Positions 11,897 to 24,983 of a stretch of DNA of 64,000 nucleotides are shown piece after piece. The stretch is from Capra hircus. Its lineage: Eukaryota; Chordata; Mammalia; Artiodactyla; Bovidae. Below the pieces are notes generated by a model. It saw only the letters and a list, made by a program, of their open reading frames with translations, was not told the origin of the DNA and searched no databases. The translations under genes were made by a program, and so were the position numbers. The first letter of the stretch is position 1. Each line of letters starts with the position of its first letter. The DNA lies in contig NC_030823.1 in the NCBI RefSeq assembly GCF_001704415.2, positions 68,944,458 to 69,008,457 on the forward strand, in the 5' to 3' direction.

Positions 11897-12228
11897 GCAA
11901 AATAGTTTTCTTTTTAACTTTTTCTTTTATATTGGGGGTATAGTCAATTAACAAACAATGTTGTGATAGTTTTAGGTGAACAGCAAAGGGACTAAATCAT
12001 AATATATACATGTATCCATTCTACCCGCAAACTCCCCTCTTATTCAGGCTGCCACAGACCATTCAGCAGAGTTCCATGTGCTATACAGCAAGTCCATGTT
12101 GGTTATCCATTTTAAATATAGCAGTGTGTACACGTCCATCCCAAACTCACTCACTATCCCTTCCCTCCATTCATCTCCCCCCGGCAGCCATCAGTTTGTT
12201 CTCTAAGTCTTTGAGTCTGTTTCAAAAG
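11897..12228 (-). mobile_element. L1 3' UTR, antisense
   Basis: The run 'aatgttgtgatagttttagg', 'gaacagcaaagggactaaat', then 'ccatgtgctatacagcaagt' and 'ttaaatatagcagtgtgtac' is the reverse complement of the cetartiodactyl L1 3' UTR, including its CT-rich stretch. Confidence 0.75.
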
Positions 12229-13427
12229 TAGCACAACTGTTGAACCCAACATCTAAAAGTTCTGAGGAACCAAACAGCCTGACATTCTTTCTGGTGGCCT
12301 TGTCATATACATTAGCAGGACACTGGAGCTTTGCTTCCTTAAAGCTATCTCTGCTTTCCTCCTATACCGTGCTAAAATAATGAGCAAAGGAACAAAGGAC
12401 AAAGAAAACAGAAGAGGTGAAGATAGTTTACAACAAATATTTCCAAACATTTGGGGATGGAAGGTTAGATGCATAAGTGATAACTGGTTCAGTGGACTGG
12501 AAAAATATGACAGCTGAGAGCCTGTAGAGAGGAGGCCCTGAAATGGGGCTGCTTCACAGTGGAGGCCCAGGGAGGCCCAGGGGCCTTCCTCAGGAGGAGG
12601 GTGAGGGTGGAGCTGGAGGGGAGAACTGGCCGCCCCCCAGTCCTACCTGTGGCAACCTAGAGATCACTCCTCCCCAACTCCGCAGATTTGGGAGATTTAT
12701 TTTTCGCATTATTAGATCAGAGTGGCTCTCATGAAGACACCAGGCACTACAGAAGGAAGAAGTGAGATGCTTTACTGACGCAATGGCATAAGGTGAACAC
12801 TGACAGATCCCAGCCTCCTCCACTGCCTCCACACTGACAGCCAGGCTCATACACACTAAGGAGGCTGATTCTTCTCTGAAGAACCCGACTAAGAAGGACA
12901 ATCAAAGATGCTGATCTGGGACACATCCCCAGTAAGACGACCTGCTCCTGTCAATCACCCTTCAGTGAAGTCCGCCAACAGATAAGTCTGGCCCCACACA
13001 CAGACCTTACAACCAAACTCTAAGGGCTTTGGTTTTAGTAAACAGGTATTAGAGGAAAGTCTTCACCATGAAACATGGAGAATAAACCAAGGGAACTTGG
13101 AGCAGATTGCCACAATATTTCATTTCTCACATTTTTAAAAAACTTTTGCTCCTTCTTTCATTGAGAGGTGGAATTTACATTTTCTTTCCTTGAATCTGGA
13201 TGGGACTCCAACGAACAGAGCCACCTTTGAGCCAATGGCCATGAGGCACATGTTATCAAGCTCTTGAAATGTGGCTATTGCAACCAAAGAACTGAAATAA
13301 TCATTTTATTCAATTCTACATCATTTAAGTTAAAAAACTGAAGCCGTAGAAAATATTTTACCAATAACTTGATTGTTTGGATAGGAACTGTTCCCATCAA
13401 CTATTGAAAATTTTGCATCTGAAAAAA
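12229..13427. other. Intergenic stretch with nothing recognised
   Basis: There is a GC-rich purine patch at 12560-12640 (agg/ggt runs) and otherwise mixed sequence. A weak resemblance to an old DNA transposon starts near 13200 but is too decayed to call. No gene is supported. Confidence 0.45.
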
Positions 13428-13912
13428 AACTTTAGTATTCGGACTGAGATGTGTTATAAGTCCAAAATCTAAACTGGGGACTCCCCTGGTGGTTCAGAGG
13501 TTGGGAATCTGCCTTCCAATGCAGGGGACATGGGTTCCATCTCTGGTCCAGGAAGATTCCACATGCCACAGAGCAACTAAGCTTGCGCATCACAACTACT
13601 GAAGCCTGCATGCCTAGAGCGCATGCTTGGAAACAAGGAAAAAGCCACCACTTTGAGAAGCCTGTGCACCACAGCAAAGAGGAGCCCCTACTCGCCACAA
13701 CTAGAGAAAGCCAGCACACAGCAACGAAGACTCAGAGCAGCCGAAGATAAATAAATGAATGTTTTTTTAAATAAATAAAATCTAAACTGAATTTTGAAGG
13801 CAGTATGAGAAGAAAGACTGTAAAATATCTCATTAGCAGTTTTATATTAATTACATATTACAGTATTTTGTATATATTAAATTAAATATTAGAAATCTGA
13901 TAGCAGTCCTCA
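13428..13912 (+). mobile_element. Old DNA-transposon (MER-type) fossil, split by a SINE
   Basis: The left part has 'gactgagatgtgttataagt' and the right part 'gactgtaaaatatctcatta', 'tatattaattacatatt' and 'ttgtatatattaaattaaat'. They read as one element once the SINE at 13477-13776 is removed. The pattern recalls a widespread mammalian MER DNA element, but I could not pin the family. Confidence 0.45.
13477..13776 (+). mobile_element. CHR-type SINE (long form) with 13-bp TSD
   Basis: The head is 'gggactcccctggtggttca'. The body has repeated 'agcaactaag', 'cacaactactgaagcctgc' and 'aacgaagactcagagcagcc' segments, ending in an ATAAATAAATG tail. Exact repeats aaaatctaaactg at 13464-13476 and 13777-13789 mark a complete insertion. 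Confidence 0.93.
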
Positions 13913-14400
13913 CTAATAGTCTGAGACTGTAATTTGACAGGAGTTGGATAATTTGAGGGAACAAATCAGAATCTGATCAAAGGATAAGACTTATTCTCCC
14001 CATTGACAAAGAAGAAGAATTCTAAGAGACTCTAAGTAACTAAAAGTTTCCTGCAGTGGCCCTCATCTCATGGCCCTATAGCTGTTCGTCCCCAATTCTT
14101 GATAAAACACAAATTCCCCATCCAGTGCCTGTTAAAGAGCTAGTCCTCTTCATTCCTCTACTTCCTCCCATCTTACTGATGCTCTGGTCAATTTCCTTGT
14201 ATATCTGCTGACTGTGGTTTTACTGTTTGACCACTTTGTCCTCTCGTGGACAAAGAATGCAAGGGGATAATGAACAATTGAAAACCACTGTTATGTTAGG
14301 GTAGTGAGACTATTAAGACTTTTTCTCTAAGGCAATTATATTATCTTAGCAGTAATTACATCTCCTAATGAAAAAGGGTAGGCATGTATTATTCTGTTCC
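13913..14400. other. Intergenic stretch with nothing recognised
   Basis: AT-rich single-copy-looking sequence with no supported feature. Confidence 0.45.
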
Positions 14401-14587
14401 TACTTCCCTGGTGGCTCAGATTTAAAGAATCTACCTGCAATGTGGGAGACTCGGGTTCAATCCCGGAGAAGGGAATGGCTACTCACTCCAGGATTCTTTC
14501 CTGGAGAACTCCATGGACAGAGGAGCCTGGTGGGTTACAGTCCATGGGGTTACCAAGAGTCAGACATGACTGAGTGACTAACGCACA
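14401..14587 (+). mobile_element. Bov-tA SINE, sense
   Basis: It has the tRNA-like head 'cttccctggtggctcagatt', the B-box region 'gactcgggttcaatcc', the core with 'gaacagaggagcctggtggg'-like sequence, and the end 'agtcagacatgactgagtga'. A short internal deletion removes the usual linker after the B box. Confidence 0.87.
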
Positions 14588-17500
14588 GAGAATTATAACC
14601 ACTCTAAGAAAAGATTTCCAAGAACATCGTAAGAATTCTATGTTTTCCCCAAAGTTACTCAAGGTAAGTCTTGAGTCATCTAGAATATTGATTTTTTTAA
14701 AACTTTTTCTTTACTAAAAAAAAAAAAAAGCCTGTTTCTCCAGTGGAAACATGAGTATTTGGTTTAGAAATGACCAATGTCTCAAAAAGCTTTGATTTGC
14801 TGCCACCTACTCTTCTCCAAAACCCCAAATTAACGGCATCTGATCCTAACAAAGTAAGGCATCCACAGCTAAAAACGTCTTTATAATGGGGGTAGGGAGA
14901 GTGGGGGGAAAAAGCAGGGGTAATTTTTTTCCCAATATGTTTGTCATTATTATAGGTTATATATACAGAAGGAAAGTTAATTAAGCTTTAAAAAAAATCC
15001 ATCACACATCAATGGCTGCATTTTAATGAGTATAAAAAGTTGAGGTGTTTACTACCAATTAAAGTGGTTTTTAAATAAGCATTAATTAACACAGAAATTC
15101 AGAAGAAAGTTATACCTTGTCAAAGAAAGGCCAGTGCAGGCTATGCCCACTTCTGCTCCCATTCATATTCAGATAGTAATTACCACCAACCCTATATTTT
15201 CCATAATAATGAGGAGATGCTGTCGTGTCTATCAAACAACAACACTCACACAAAAGTGGTAGAATTAGAAATTCTCAACCTGAAGTAAACTTTTCAAATT
15301 TTTTCCTTCTGGGTTTTTCCCTCATCTGTGTCAAAGTTATTCAAAGAGGAGGTTGGCCTGATTTTAACGGTGAGGTTTCTCTCTTTTTTCCTCTTTTGCA
15401 AAGAACACTATATAAGGAGTACTCATTGGTCAAGTCTACATCAGCAAATCCAATTACCCAGTCATGATTTAAGAGGGCCTGCAGTTCTTTCTTTGTTTCT
15501 TCATGATAATATTAATTTGCATACTACTACTGACTACTCCACTTCCTTTTAGAAAATTATTGTCTATCTTAAGGTGGTTAGGAGGAGAAAGACATACAAC
15601 CTGTAAAGCCCACAACCTAACTAGCTCAAAGTTTGATGGACAGTCTCCTCCTTGAGTGAAAAGTAATGGGGAGCATACTCGAGTCTGGGCAGCACCTAGG
15701 AAGATGCTGCAGGGTGGTCGCAGGAAAAGGGTTCTCAAGCACCTTGGGCAACATGTTCCAGAGATGGATCCCCACCTCACAAATCAGGTTTTCTTACAGA
15801 TGAACGTATTCTTACCAAATTCACATAAAATTAGCCAATAAATCAGTGTATTAATTTACTAATCTTTAATAGAAGATTTAAGAAACTCTCTTTCTAGAGC
15901 TTGGAATTCTCATGTTTCCTCTCCCTTCCCAATATCAATGTATTTAGGAAAGAAAGCTGAGTTATCAATCAGAAGGCTCCTTGGTGAACTCAAAATCAGA
16001 TCAGGAAAGCAGAATGGTGTGAGAGGGTTCTGCCCAGTGGAATTTCCCCTTCACGTAACAGGGAACCTCTTTCTTGCAATCAAAATATTGTGATCCTTTG
16101 AAGAGAAGTGCCTCTCACTAATTCAGTGTAAACAGGTTGACTTTGGTCTCTCTGGACTCCAATTTTCAGTGAAGATTCTTCTTCTGTTTCACTGGTACCT
16201 ATCTTGCTTTATCTACCAGTAAAGTTCTTCTCTTTGCAGTAATTTAAGTAGTCAAATTCTCACCACGGGAGAAGCTCCTCCCAGCCCGTCTTTAGTGATC
16301 CAAGGACAGAACACCAGGTCAATTCCAGGAGTCTGCATTGAACATGTTTTCAATCAAGTTGGCTAAGTTGCTGTAGAGTCAATTCTTGAAGCTAAAGGGT
16401 GAGAGGAAACAGTGGAAGAAATTTCATCATCTCCCAGAGAGGGGTGGTTTCTCCCCAGTGTGCAAAAGTTAACGCCATGTTTCCCAAAGTTTGCATAAAA
16501 AAAGTGGGAGGGAATCTACTGGTCTTCTTGAGCCTTGAATTGTGCATGAATAAAGAGATGGATGAAGAGATGGTTTGATTATGCAGCCCTTTAGTTGCCA
16601 GAGTGTATTTTCAGTGCACACCCAGTGTAGCTTCAGAATTTCTATTTATAAGACAGGTTTAGGGAGCAATCCAGTTGGAAGGGGCTTAGAGAACTTGTCT
16701 GGAAGCCACATTTGCAAAGCAAACATGCCATTTTTACCTAGATTGAATGTTTCTTGGAGTGGCCTGGGGGTGTTGATGAACACTGAGGGAGGAAATGAGG
16801 ACTCTGCCCGTTGCTATGGGATTACTGAGGGCGGGAGCCAGGTCTAATTTATCTTTGAATCATGTAAATGCCTAGCAGGATGAGTAGTACAAGTGTTCAA
16901 AATGTTTATTAAATGATTGATGAGTGAGCTTTTAGTTCCATGATAAAGATGGTAAGTTCATGCCTGGGTTTGATGCCTTTATAAGCCCACTGGCTTCCCT
17001 CTGGTTTTATGAGTAGCAATTGGGCTCCTAACTTGTACCAACCAACTGGTATACCTGCCCTTGTCACAACCAGGCCCAAGAAGAGGCTGATAATGGACCA
17101 GCAAAAAGCTACAAAGAAAAAAAAATCTACAAACCCCAGAAATTTAGTTGGAAAGAGAACGGGCTGAATTGACATACAAGATAAGGAGGGGCTGGTAATC
17201 AATGAAGAATAGGAAGCAGACTGTGGCCCATGCCTCACTGATGAACCACAGAGCACAGATACGCTGCCGTTCAAGTTGCAAGCACTCTCCATTATACTTT
17301 TTTTTTTAAAACTATAGCTGTTCACAGCTGATGTTCACCTCTGTCTTATCTGATCCCTTTGTACAGGAATAAACAGTCTTTGAAGAACAGTGAAGCACCA
17401 ATGTATTTCTTCGGAGAGGATGGTAATAGGCTGGCAATGCCTCAAATTCCAAAAGTATGAAAATCTCCTACCTTGACTGCCACTTTGGTCTTTGCTTTTT

Positions 17501-18764
17501 CCCATTCTTTTCACTGTTCTTGCCTTTATAGGAAAATGCTTGTTTAATGCACTGTTTAAACATGCAGTCAACTGTACTTCTTTTTAGAAAAGTGTGCAAT
17601 TTTCCCCCATAGCATAGAGAAGGGTAACATGCCTCCTTGGTCAAGGTTGGAAAAAAGAAATGTCTCTTTTTCTGCAGCTCCTCAGTTATGTTACCTTTAT
17701 CTGGCCTTATTAAAATGGAAAGAACTTCCCCTATGTGTGTCCCATTCTTCTACTTATCAGACTTGGGATAGATTTTGCCTTTCCACTCAATTTGGACAAT
17801 GAACTGAGTTTCATTTTTATTTATGGGCTTCATAAATCCGTTTCACTTGCTGCTTTTCATGCCCCAGTTCCATGCTGTTGTGTTGGGATTTCCCACCCTG
17901 CCAGGCAATTAAACAAAAAACTCATGGAAAAGAAATTTCTTTACAAAACTCTTTTAAATTCAAAATACACACAATCATCTCCATTTCAGATCCAATATAT
18001 TTAATGGATGGGGCTTTTAAGTTTTTTTTTTTTAAGCATCCAACTCTCCAAATTAATTCTTTCACTGTCATAGCCAACTCCTCATTTGAGTTCTAAAGAT
18101 TAGTTCAAAATTCCAAGACAAAAAGCACACTTAACTTTAAACCCTCTGTTTGCAGACCAGGTGCTAGGCATGTGAGAAGATACTACAGTGGCCACGTGGC
18201 TGATGGGTTTGAAGAACAGGAGGGGGCTGCACATCACGGTCACCTGAGCCCAGAGCAGGATAAGCCCAGAAACCTAGAGCAGCACCAATAGTTCCTTGTC
18301 CTAGGCTGGATTTTAAAAAAAAACAACAACAAACCAACAAACAAGAGCAGCCAAACTTAACCACATAGACCTACACTAGTAAAAGAAGCATGAAGAGATG
18401 TAGTCCCCTTTCTCAGCACTTTGTCACCCTCACAGGAAATTACTGCTATTTCTTTAACTACATGACCAGACAGGGCTGCCTCCAATAGGACCCGATAAAT
18501 CAGAATCCCGTCTAAGAAAATTTATAGTTCAGTCCTGTTACACAGAAGTCCAAGAAAAGAATTCCAATAAAATTTATTTAGACAGAGACCCAGTAATCTG
18601 AGTCTCACATTGCTCAGACACAGGCCAAACTAAAGTTTACTTTGATGCTTTCCCTGATTTCCGTCTCTCTCTCACACACACAAACTATAGACAGATGATA
18701 GACAGACAGAGATATGCCAAGTAGAAGTGGGCAAAGAATGTTTAAATCTGGTCCTACCAGGCTG
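14588..18764. other. Long mostly single-copy intergenic block
   Basis: Apart from an A14 run at 14715-14729 and an L2/MIR-like tail near 16850-16925 ('aatgtttattaaatgattga'), I recognise no repeat. I also find no exon with plausible splice sites and a familiar protein. The longest open frame (about 138 codons, minus strand, 17325-16909) has no recognisable motif and low-complexity ends, so I do not call it. Confidence 0.5.
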
Positions 18765-18845
18765 TAAGCTACTTAAGACCAGGAACCACGGCTGGTTCCC
18801 CTTTGTGTCTAGTCCATGGAAGGTGCTTCAAGTCTGTTAGATTCA
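18765..18845 (+). mobile_element. L2 3'-end fragment
   Basis: It follows the L2 3' end pattern: 'ggctgtaagctacttaagac', 'aggaaccacggctggttccc', then 'agtccatggaaggtgcttca'. It is short and old. Confidence 0.5.
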
Positions 18846-19944
18846 TTTACCTGAAATTCTTTAAATGTGAAGTGAGCAGGCTGCTCCAGCTGTCGTGTCA
18901 CCAGTCACTAGGGTGGACCCAGATGTTCTGACTGTGAAGGTGTTTCCTTTCTCCCTCTATGTGGAGCCGAGGAAAAGATAAACTAGAAAGCAAGAACTTT
19001 TAAGTGTGTACACTGCACGATGTTGACACGGTTGACACAAGTGTTTTGGTCCAGCTGGCAGGTATCTCCCTGGAGTAGATGGGGTGGACCAGAATGTGCT
19101 GAGAATGTCACCAACCATTAGCATCATCCACTTCACTCTGCAAACCACATAACTTCCTGGCTTCAAACGTACTCACCTAGCAGGGAGAAAATAGAGATAA
19201 CGTGAGTACCTTCACTCATTTAGCAGTTGCTATTACTATAGGAAATTAATCAACTGACATTCAAATTTATATCACAATCTTTTGAAACTTTGCTCATGTG
19301 GATCTATCCCCCTGAACCTGATGAGTTATGATGAATCAAGTTCTGGACCTGGCCAAGATGGGGTCTAGAGCTCGCCTTTGTGCTAACCAGAGCAGGGGTA
19401 TAATACCATCGAATTTCCTGCCTCTGCAGCCATTCAGCCCTCTTAAACCTTTCTAACACTGAAATACTAGCTAGAATAGCACTTGTCTATCCCACTGGAT
19501 TGCTAAATTGCACTGAAGTAAAATCCCTCAAAAGCCAAAAGGATGTTTGCAAAAAAAAAGAAAATCCCTTTCCATAACAACACTGAACAGAGACGAACCT
19601 GAAACAATGTAGAGATTTGAGGCCATTTCATAATGTTGCAGAGGTTGTACACCATACAAAATCACCATCAAAGAGGCACTTTTCATTCATAGTCATTATT
19701 ATATATTTTTGTATTTATTGGCCAATAGCAGTAAATGCCCAAGGAAGCGCTAACTTTATCTAATGTGATAAAGACTAGCAGAAGCTCTGTAGAAACTTAA
19801 ATCTAGTAAAAGAACAAGGTAGCCAGTATCCTCTATTTCTATTTATACATTTATAGAAAAATATATAAATAGAAATAGCAATTTTATTTTTATTTATGTA
19901 TTATATTTGTGTGTATATATTACGTGTATATATACATATTATCC
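18846..19944. other. Intergenic stretch with nothing recognised
   Basis: Mixed single-copy-looking sequence. There is an AT-rich low-complexity stretch at about 19850-19940 immediately before a BovA SINE. Confidence 0.45.
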
Positions 19945-20092
19945 ATGGAGAAGGGATAGGCTACCCACTTCAGTATTCTCCTGCCTGGAGAATCTTGAAC
20001 ACGGACAGAGGAGCCTGGTGGGCTACAGTCCATGGGATCGCAAGGAGTCGGACACAACTGAGCTACTAAGCGTACACACACACACACACATA
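19945..20092 (+). mobile_element. BovA SINE core plus (CA)n tail
   Basis: It has the monomeric core 'gagaagggataggctaccca', then 'gacagaggagcctggtgggc' and 'gagtcggacacaactgagct'. A (CA)9-like microsatellite at 20071-20090 probably grew from the SINE tail. Confidence 0.85.
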
Positions 20093-20408
20093 CATATGTA
20101 ATATCCCCAAGAAGTCCCTCCATGCACCCTACCCAATCATTATCCCTCCCTTCCCCCAAAGGAACACTTATCCTGTTATAATTTTAACTTATTTGCATTT
20201 AAAAAATCATTTTATCACCCAAACGTGCATCTCTAGATACTATTCTTTAGATGTGCCCTTAAAAACTTCAGTACATTTCTTTTCATCTAGCATTTTCATA
20301 TCTCCATTCATCTCCATCATTTTCATATCTTTATAAATTATCTGCTGAAGACTTCAGAAAATTTGACATATAGTTTCCCAATGTCTTGACATTGCTGACT
20401 ACACGCTT

Positions 20409-20614
20409 GTGCATGTTCAGTCACTCAGTCATGTCCAGCTCTTAGTGACCCCACGGACTGTATGTAGCCTGCCAGGCTCCTTGGTCCATGTAAGAACACT
20501 GGAGTGGGCTGCCCTGCCCTCCTCCAGGGGATCTTCCCGACAAAGGGATCAAACCCACATTTCCTGCATTGCAGGCAGATTCTTTACCCACGGAACCAGC
20601 TGGGAAGCCCCTAC
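20409..20614 (-). mobile_element. Bov-tA SINE, antisense, 13-bp TSD
   Basis: Reverse complement of the whole element: 'gtcactcagtcatgtccagc' core end, 'ggggatcttcccgacaaagg', the B-box complement and 'accagctgggaagcccc' head. The flanks tgactacacgctt (20396-20408) and tgactacatactt (20615-20627) differ at two positions, as expected for an older duplication. Confidence 0.9.
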
Positions 20615-20759
20615 TGACTACATACTTATGGGAAAGTTCACATGCCTGTGGCGTCTGTGTTCCCAGCAAATGGCAAGCTCAGTCCAGTTAAGTATCAGAC
20701 CACTTTTGGACCCCTTCATGAAGAGGACAGGTGGTGTTTAGCAACATTATTAAGAGTCA

Positions 20760-22590
20760 CAAAATGTCTGGTTGTTTTTCTTTTTATAATCTTAGCAGCC
20801 ATTGATGTTTAATTCTTGTATCCATCCATTGAGGGTTACAAAATGGTGATAATCTAATTCTATTGCTTCTTTTTGTAGCTAGACTGACTCTGTAAGAAAC
20901 TCTGTCCCTCATTTAATATCTGGATACTCAGAGATATAGTTCATATAAAAATCAGTGTAAATGCTTGATTCTTTTCCTTTGCTTCCTTGTTTACAAGATA
21001 ATGAATTAGTTCTCTATAATTCTCTGAAGATAATTCTTTCTAATATCATTATAAAATCATGGATTAAACATACCTGATGGGCTTCCATTTTTCTCAATAT
21101 TGAAGGTCAGATTGTTCCATCTTTGGCCAGTGGGAGGCTCTGTGTCTTTTTGACATGATCCGAGAAGTCTTTTATAGTTTCCTTGTTATATAAGATGTTC
21201 CAGTTTCATTTCACAAACTTTCTGCCTCAGACTTATTTCTCTAAGAAGCCCTAATTTATCTTATAGAAAAATGGTATTTCAGAACCAGAGTCTGAGTGCT
21301 AGAGATGTTCTTTGCTAAATTAGACATATTTTCTAGGACTTTTCAGTGGAATAAACTAGGAAACACTATCAGTTCAAAGAAAAAAAAATCTCATAAATGC
21401 ATATTGACACCTTCTATTCAAATTCAACACTACAGAGCTTTTACCTAACCACTTCTCTAAACATTGGAATCTTCTTTCATCCATTCTGAGAATTCTGGTT
21501 CTTAAAAGCAAAAGGCACAATAGACTTAGAACATCTCAAAATTATCTGTTTTAGCCCATGTTACACAGCAACAATCTCAGCAGTAATATTACCACCAATA
21601 TGATTATCAAAAATGTGTTTAAATTTTTGTATATGCTCTCACTATTTCTCCAGTAAAAAATGGATCTGTTACATTTACATTGTCAGAAAATATTATCATT
21701 ATACACTATGCACTTTCCTCCTTAGTCCTAATTCTACAAGCATCTGTTTATTTAATACTTAAGTTTTATGTTGGTGTCTTTTTTATCACCTCAGTCATCT
21801 ATAATATATTCTCTAGTAGATTTTTCAGGAACAGCTCATGTAAACAACACTTTGTGAATACTCACATGTTGATAACTATTGTGCTCTTCATACCTAAAAA
21901 TTAGCTTTGTTGGGTGTAAAATCCTTGGCTCATTCTTTTTTCCCTTATTTTAAATACAAAGGTTGAACAACACAAAGTGGGGACTTGACCCTCCACAGAG
22001 TAGAAAATTCAGGTATAACTTATATTTGGTACTCCATACCCACAGTTCCTTCATATCCACGGTTTCACACCTGCAGATTCAAAGAACCATGGATGGTGTA
22101 GTACTGTAGTATTTAACATTGAAAAACGCATATAAGTGGACCCGCAGAGTTCAAATCCGCCTTGTTCAAGGGTCAACTCTGTGTTGATTCATTTCTCCCC
22201 CGCAATAAAGTGCTGCTGTTGAGAAGTGATTAATGATACACGTGTCTCCTTTGTAAGTCACGTGCACTTTTCTTCTAGAAGCTCAAAGGATTTTTTCCTT
22301 TTCTTGGTGTTAGTCACACTGTTGCCTTTCTCAGGTATGCAGTGTGCTATTTCTGTATTTAGCTTCAATTTTTTTTAACTTTCAAGAAAGTTTTCTTGAA
22401 TTAGCTTTTACACTTCAGTTGCCTTGCTTTGATTTTCTTTGTGATCTCCTACCAACCATATATTCTATTTCCTTTGCCCACTTCAATATTTGGGACATTT
22501 TCTTGAATGCTTTTTATCTCTTTCTCTCTTAAATTTTTTATTTTTTTAAATTTTCTGGCATTCAGTTTCCAGTTCCACAAATAAGGAGTT
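20760..22590 (-). mobile_element. Ancient L1, antisense, with nested DNA element
   Basis: Several phrases read as the reverse complement of an old mammalian L1 outside ORF2: 'attgttccatctttggccag', 'tttgacatgatccgagaagt', 'ggtgtaaaatccttggctca' and 'aagttttcttgaattagctt'. Coding frames are gone. The element stops where a sense-oriented L1 5' region appears to begin. The family (L1M/HAL1-like) is from memory and uncertain. Confidence 0.5.
21945..22185. mobile_element. Palindromic DNA-transposon fossil (Tigger/MER-like)
   Basis: The ends are inverted copies: 'ggttgaacaacac' near 21961 against 'ccttgttcaagggtcaac' near 22160. The interior has 'tccacggtttcacacctgca' and 'tataagtggacccgcagagt', which resembles the common mammalian palindromic MITE of the Tigger group. 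It interrupts the antisense L1. Confidence 0.6.
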
Positions 22591-24165
22591 TAGAAGTCAC
22601 CACTCTAGCCTAACAGCATGTAATATTCTATACTGAGTGAGAAACCAACAACTCTTAGATTTGTAAGAGAGGGGCAAGGACACGGGGAAACGGCTGTCCC
22701 TAAGACTGGAGAGACAGATAAGTGAATGAAGGGAGTCGTGGCTTACAGAGCAGAAATTCACATATGGAAGACTCACAGCTGGGAAGCAAGGTTGCGGTAA
22801 GAAAATCTGAAGTGTAATTGACAAAGTGATAGAGGCTCAGTGTGGACAAGCTTGAGATCTAAAGTCTCCAGGGGACTCAGTAATCAGGGTCCCCACAATA
22901 CATACCATGAGATTTACCTCCAGAAACAACCAGGTTTCCATAGTATATACCAGAGAAAAAGTCCTTTGTGTCTTCATGTTCCCAGCAAGGGAGCAAAAAA
23001 AGGAACCATTTTGTAATATGCCAGGGCATTCTGTTCTTCTTAACAAGACATTTCCTTGGGGGAAACTAGTTAACCCTAGCATAATCTGCTGGGATATTAT
23101 CAGAGCCTAACTGATCCGGGGAAGGAAAATAACCAACTCCAGTCTCCTCTAGTCTTCCATGTGGGAGAATGGAAATACTAACTCCAGTCTAACCACCCTG
23201 TCCTACCTAAGGAGGTTGGAAAAAACTAAGAAACTCTATGCAGTTCACAATCCAGAGGCATAGTTTCACTAAAAGAATGAGCCCTAATCACAAGACTATA
23301 GAGTGCTTCCTTTCTTTCCATACCTCACAATGACATTACTAAAGGCCTATTTACAGCAGGCATCTTGTCTGGCTATTAAGAAAAAATTACAAGGCATGCC
23401 AAAAGGCAAAAAAACAAAAAACAAAAAACAAAAAAAAAACCCACCATCTGAAGTCACAGAGCAAGCAACAGAACAGAAATTATATATCATATTGCATTAT
23501 CATATTGCAAATTTAAAACAAGCATGATTAATATAGTAAGGATTCTAATGGGTAAGACAACATGCAAGAACAGATAGGCAATGCAAGCAGGCACATGGAA
23601 ATCCTAAGAAAGAATCAAAAAGAAATGCTACAGATAAAAACAAAAACACTAAAAGAAATGAAGAATATCTTTAATGGGCTTCTTAGTAGACTAGACACAG
23701 CTGACAAATGAATCTCTGAGCTAAAGGATACATCAAGAGAATCCTTGAAAACAGAAAAGCAAAGAGAACAAAGATTGAGGGGGGTGGAAATAGAATATCC
23801 AAGGACTTTGGAGTAATTACAAAAGGTATAACACACATGTAATGTTAATACCAGAAGGAGAAGATGGAAATGAACAGAAGAAATATTTGAAACACAAATA
23901 ACAGAATTTCCCCCAAATTAATGTCAGACATCAAACCACAGACCCTGGAAGTTACATCTAGAGGAACAAAGATACAACTCACATCTGACTTCTTAGAAAC
24001 CACACAAATAAGAAGAGAGTAGAGTGAAACATTTAATGTGTTGAGAGGAAAAAAAATCAGACTAGAAATTTGCATTCTGAGACATTAACATTCAAAAGGG
24101 AAAGATTATGAAAGACCCTCAAACAAAAATTGAGGGAATAAATAATATTCAAAAATCAAGTAACA
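22591..24165 (+). mobile_element. Old L1 5' UTR to ORF1 region, sense
   Basis: The run 'agcataatctgctgggatat', 'aattacaaggcatgccaaaa', 'aataccagaaggagaaga' and 'gaacagaagaaatatttgaa' matches the order of an old L1 from 5' UTR into the ORF1 region. Frames are broken. It probably belongs to the same element as the ORF2 pieces that continue to 29345. Confidence 0.55.
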
Positions 24166-24167
24166 GG

Positions 24168-24488
24168 GACTTCCCTGGTGTCCAGTGGTTAAGAATCCAC
24201 CTGTCAATTCAGGGGACACAGGATCAATCCCTGATCCAGGAAGATCCCACATGTTAAGAAGCAACTAAGCCCACGTGCCACAACTACTGAGCCCGCACTC
24301 TAGAGCCTGGGAGCCACCGATACTGAACCCCAAATGCCCAGAGCCCACACTCCGCAATAAGAGAAGTCACCACAGGAAGAAGCCTGTGCCCTGCAACAGA
24401 GAGGAGCCCCCACTCTCGGCAACTAGAGAAAGTCCACGCACAGCAACAAAGACCCAGCACAGCCAGAAATAAAAATAACTAAATAGTT
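24168..24488 (+). mobile_element. CHR-type SINE (long form)
   Basis: The head is 'agggacttccctggtgtcca' and the body has 'cacaactactgagcccgcac' and 'acaaagacccagcacagcca' followed by an A-rich tail. It separates L1 segments. Confidence 0.87.
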
Positions 24489-24578
24489 CAAAAAGAAATC
24501 GATAAATGAATCCATCATATCAACAGCCTGAAAAAGCAAAAGCACATGATGGTATCAGCAGATTAAGAAAAAACATTT

Positions 24579-24835
24579 GAGGGGCTTCCCTGATGGCTCA
24601 GTGGTAAAGAATCTGCCTGCCAATGCGGGACACACGGGTTCGATCCCTGATCTGGGAGGATGCCACGTGCTGTGGAGCAGCTAAGCCGTGACAAGAGAAG
24701 CCACCACAATGAGAAGCCGATGCACTGCAACCAGAGAGCCCTGCTCGCCGCAACCAGGGAAAGACAGCGCACAGCAGCAGAGACCCAGCGCAGTCAAAAG
24801 TAAATAAATGAATCGTTTCATAAATCTTAAAGATA
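24579..24835 (+). mobile_element. CHR-type SINE (long form)
   Basis: It has the head 'ggggcttccctgatggctca', the B-box region 'acacgggttcgatccctgat', the body 'gcagcagagacccagcgcag' and an AAATAAATGAAT tail. Confidence 0.87.
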
Positions 24836-24983
24836 AATGAATAAAGGTGTACCTTTAAAAAAGAGCAAAACCACTTGACAAAATCTACCCCACATTCATA
24901 CAGACTCTCAGAGAAGCAGGAATAGAAAGAAGCTTCCTCAGCTTGAAAAAGCGCATTTACAAAAAAGTCTATAGCGAGGGGTA

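Noticed and set aside
16909..17325. 138-codon minus-strand open frame
   Set aside because: No family motif, and the ends are low-complexity. Its length is unremarkable in AT-rich intergenic DNA.
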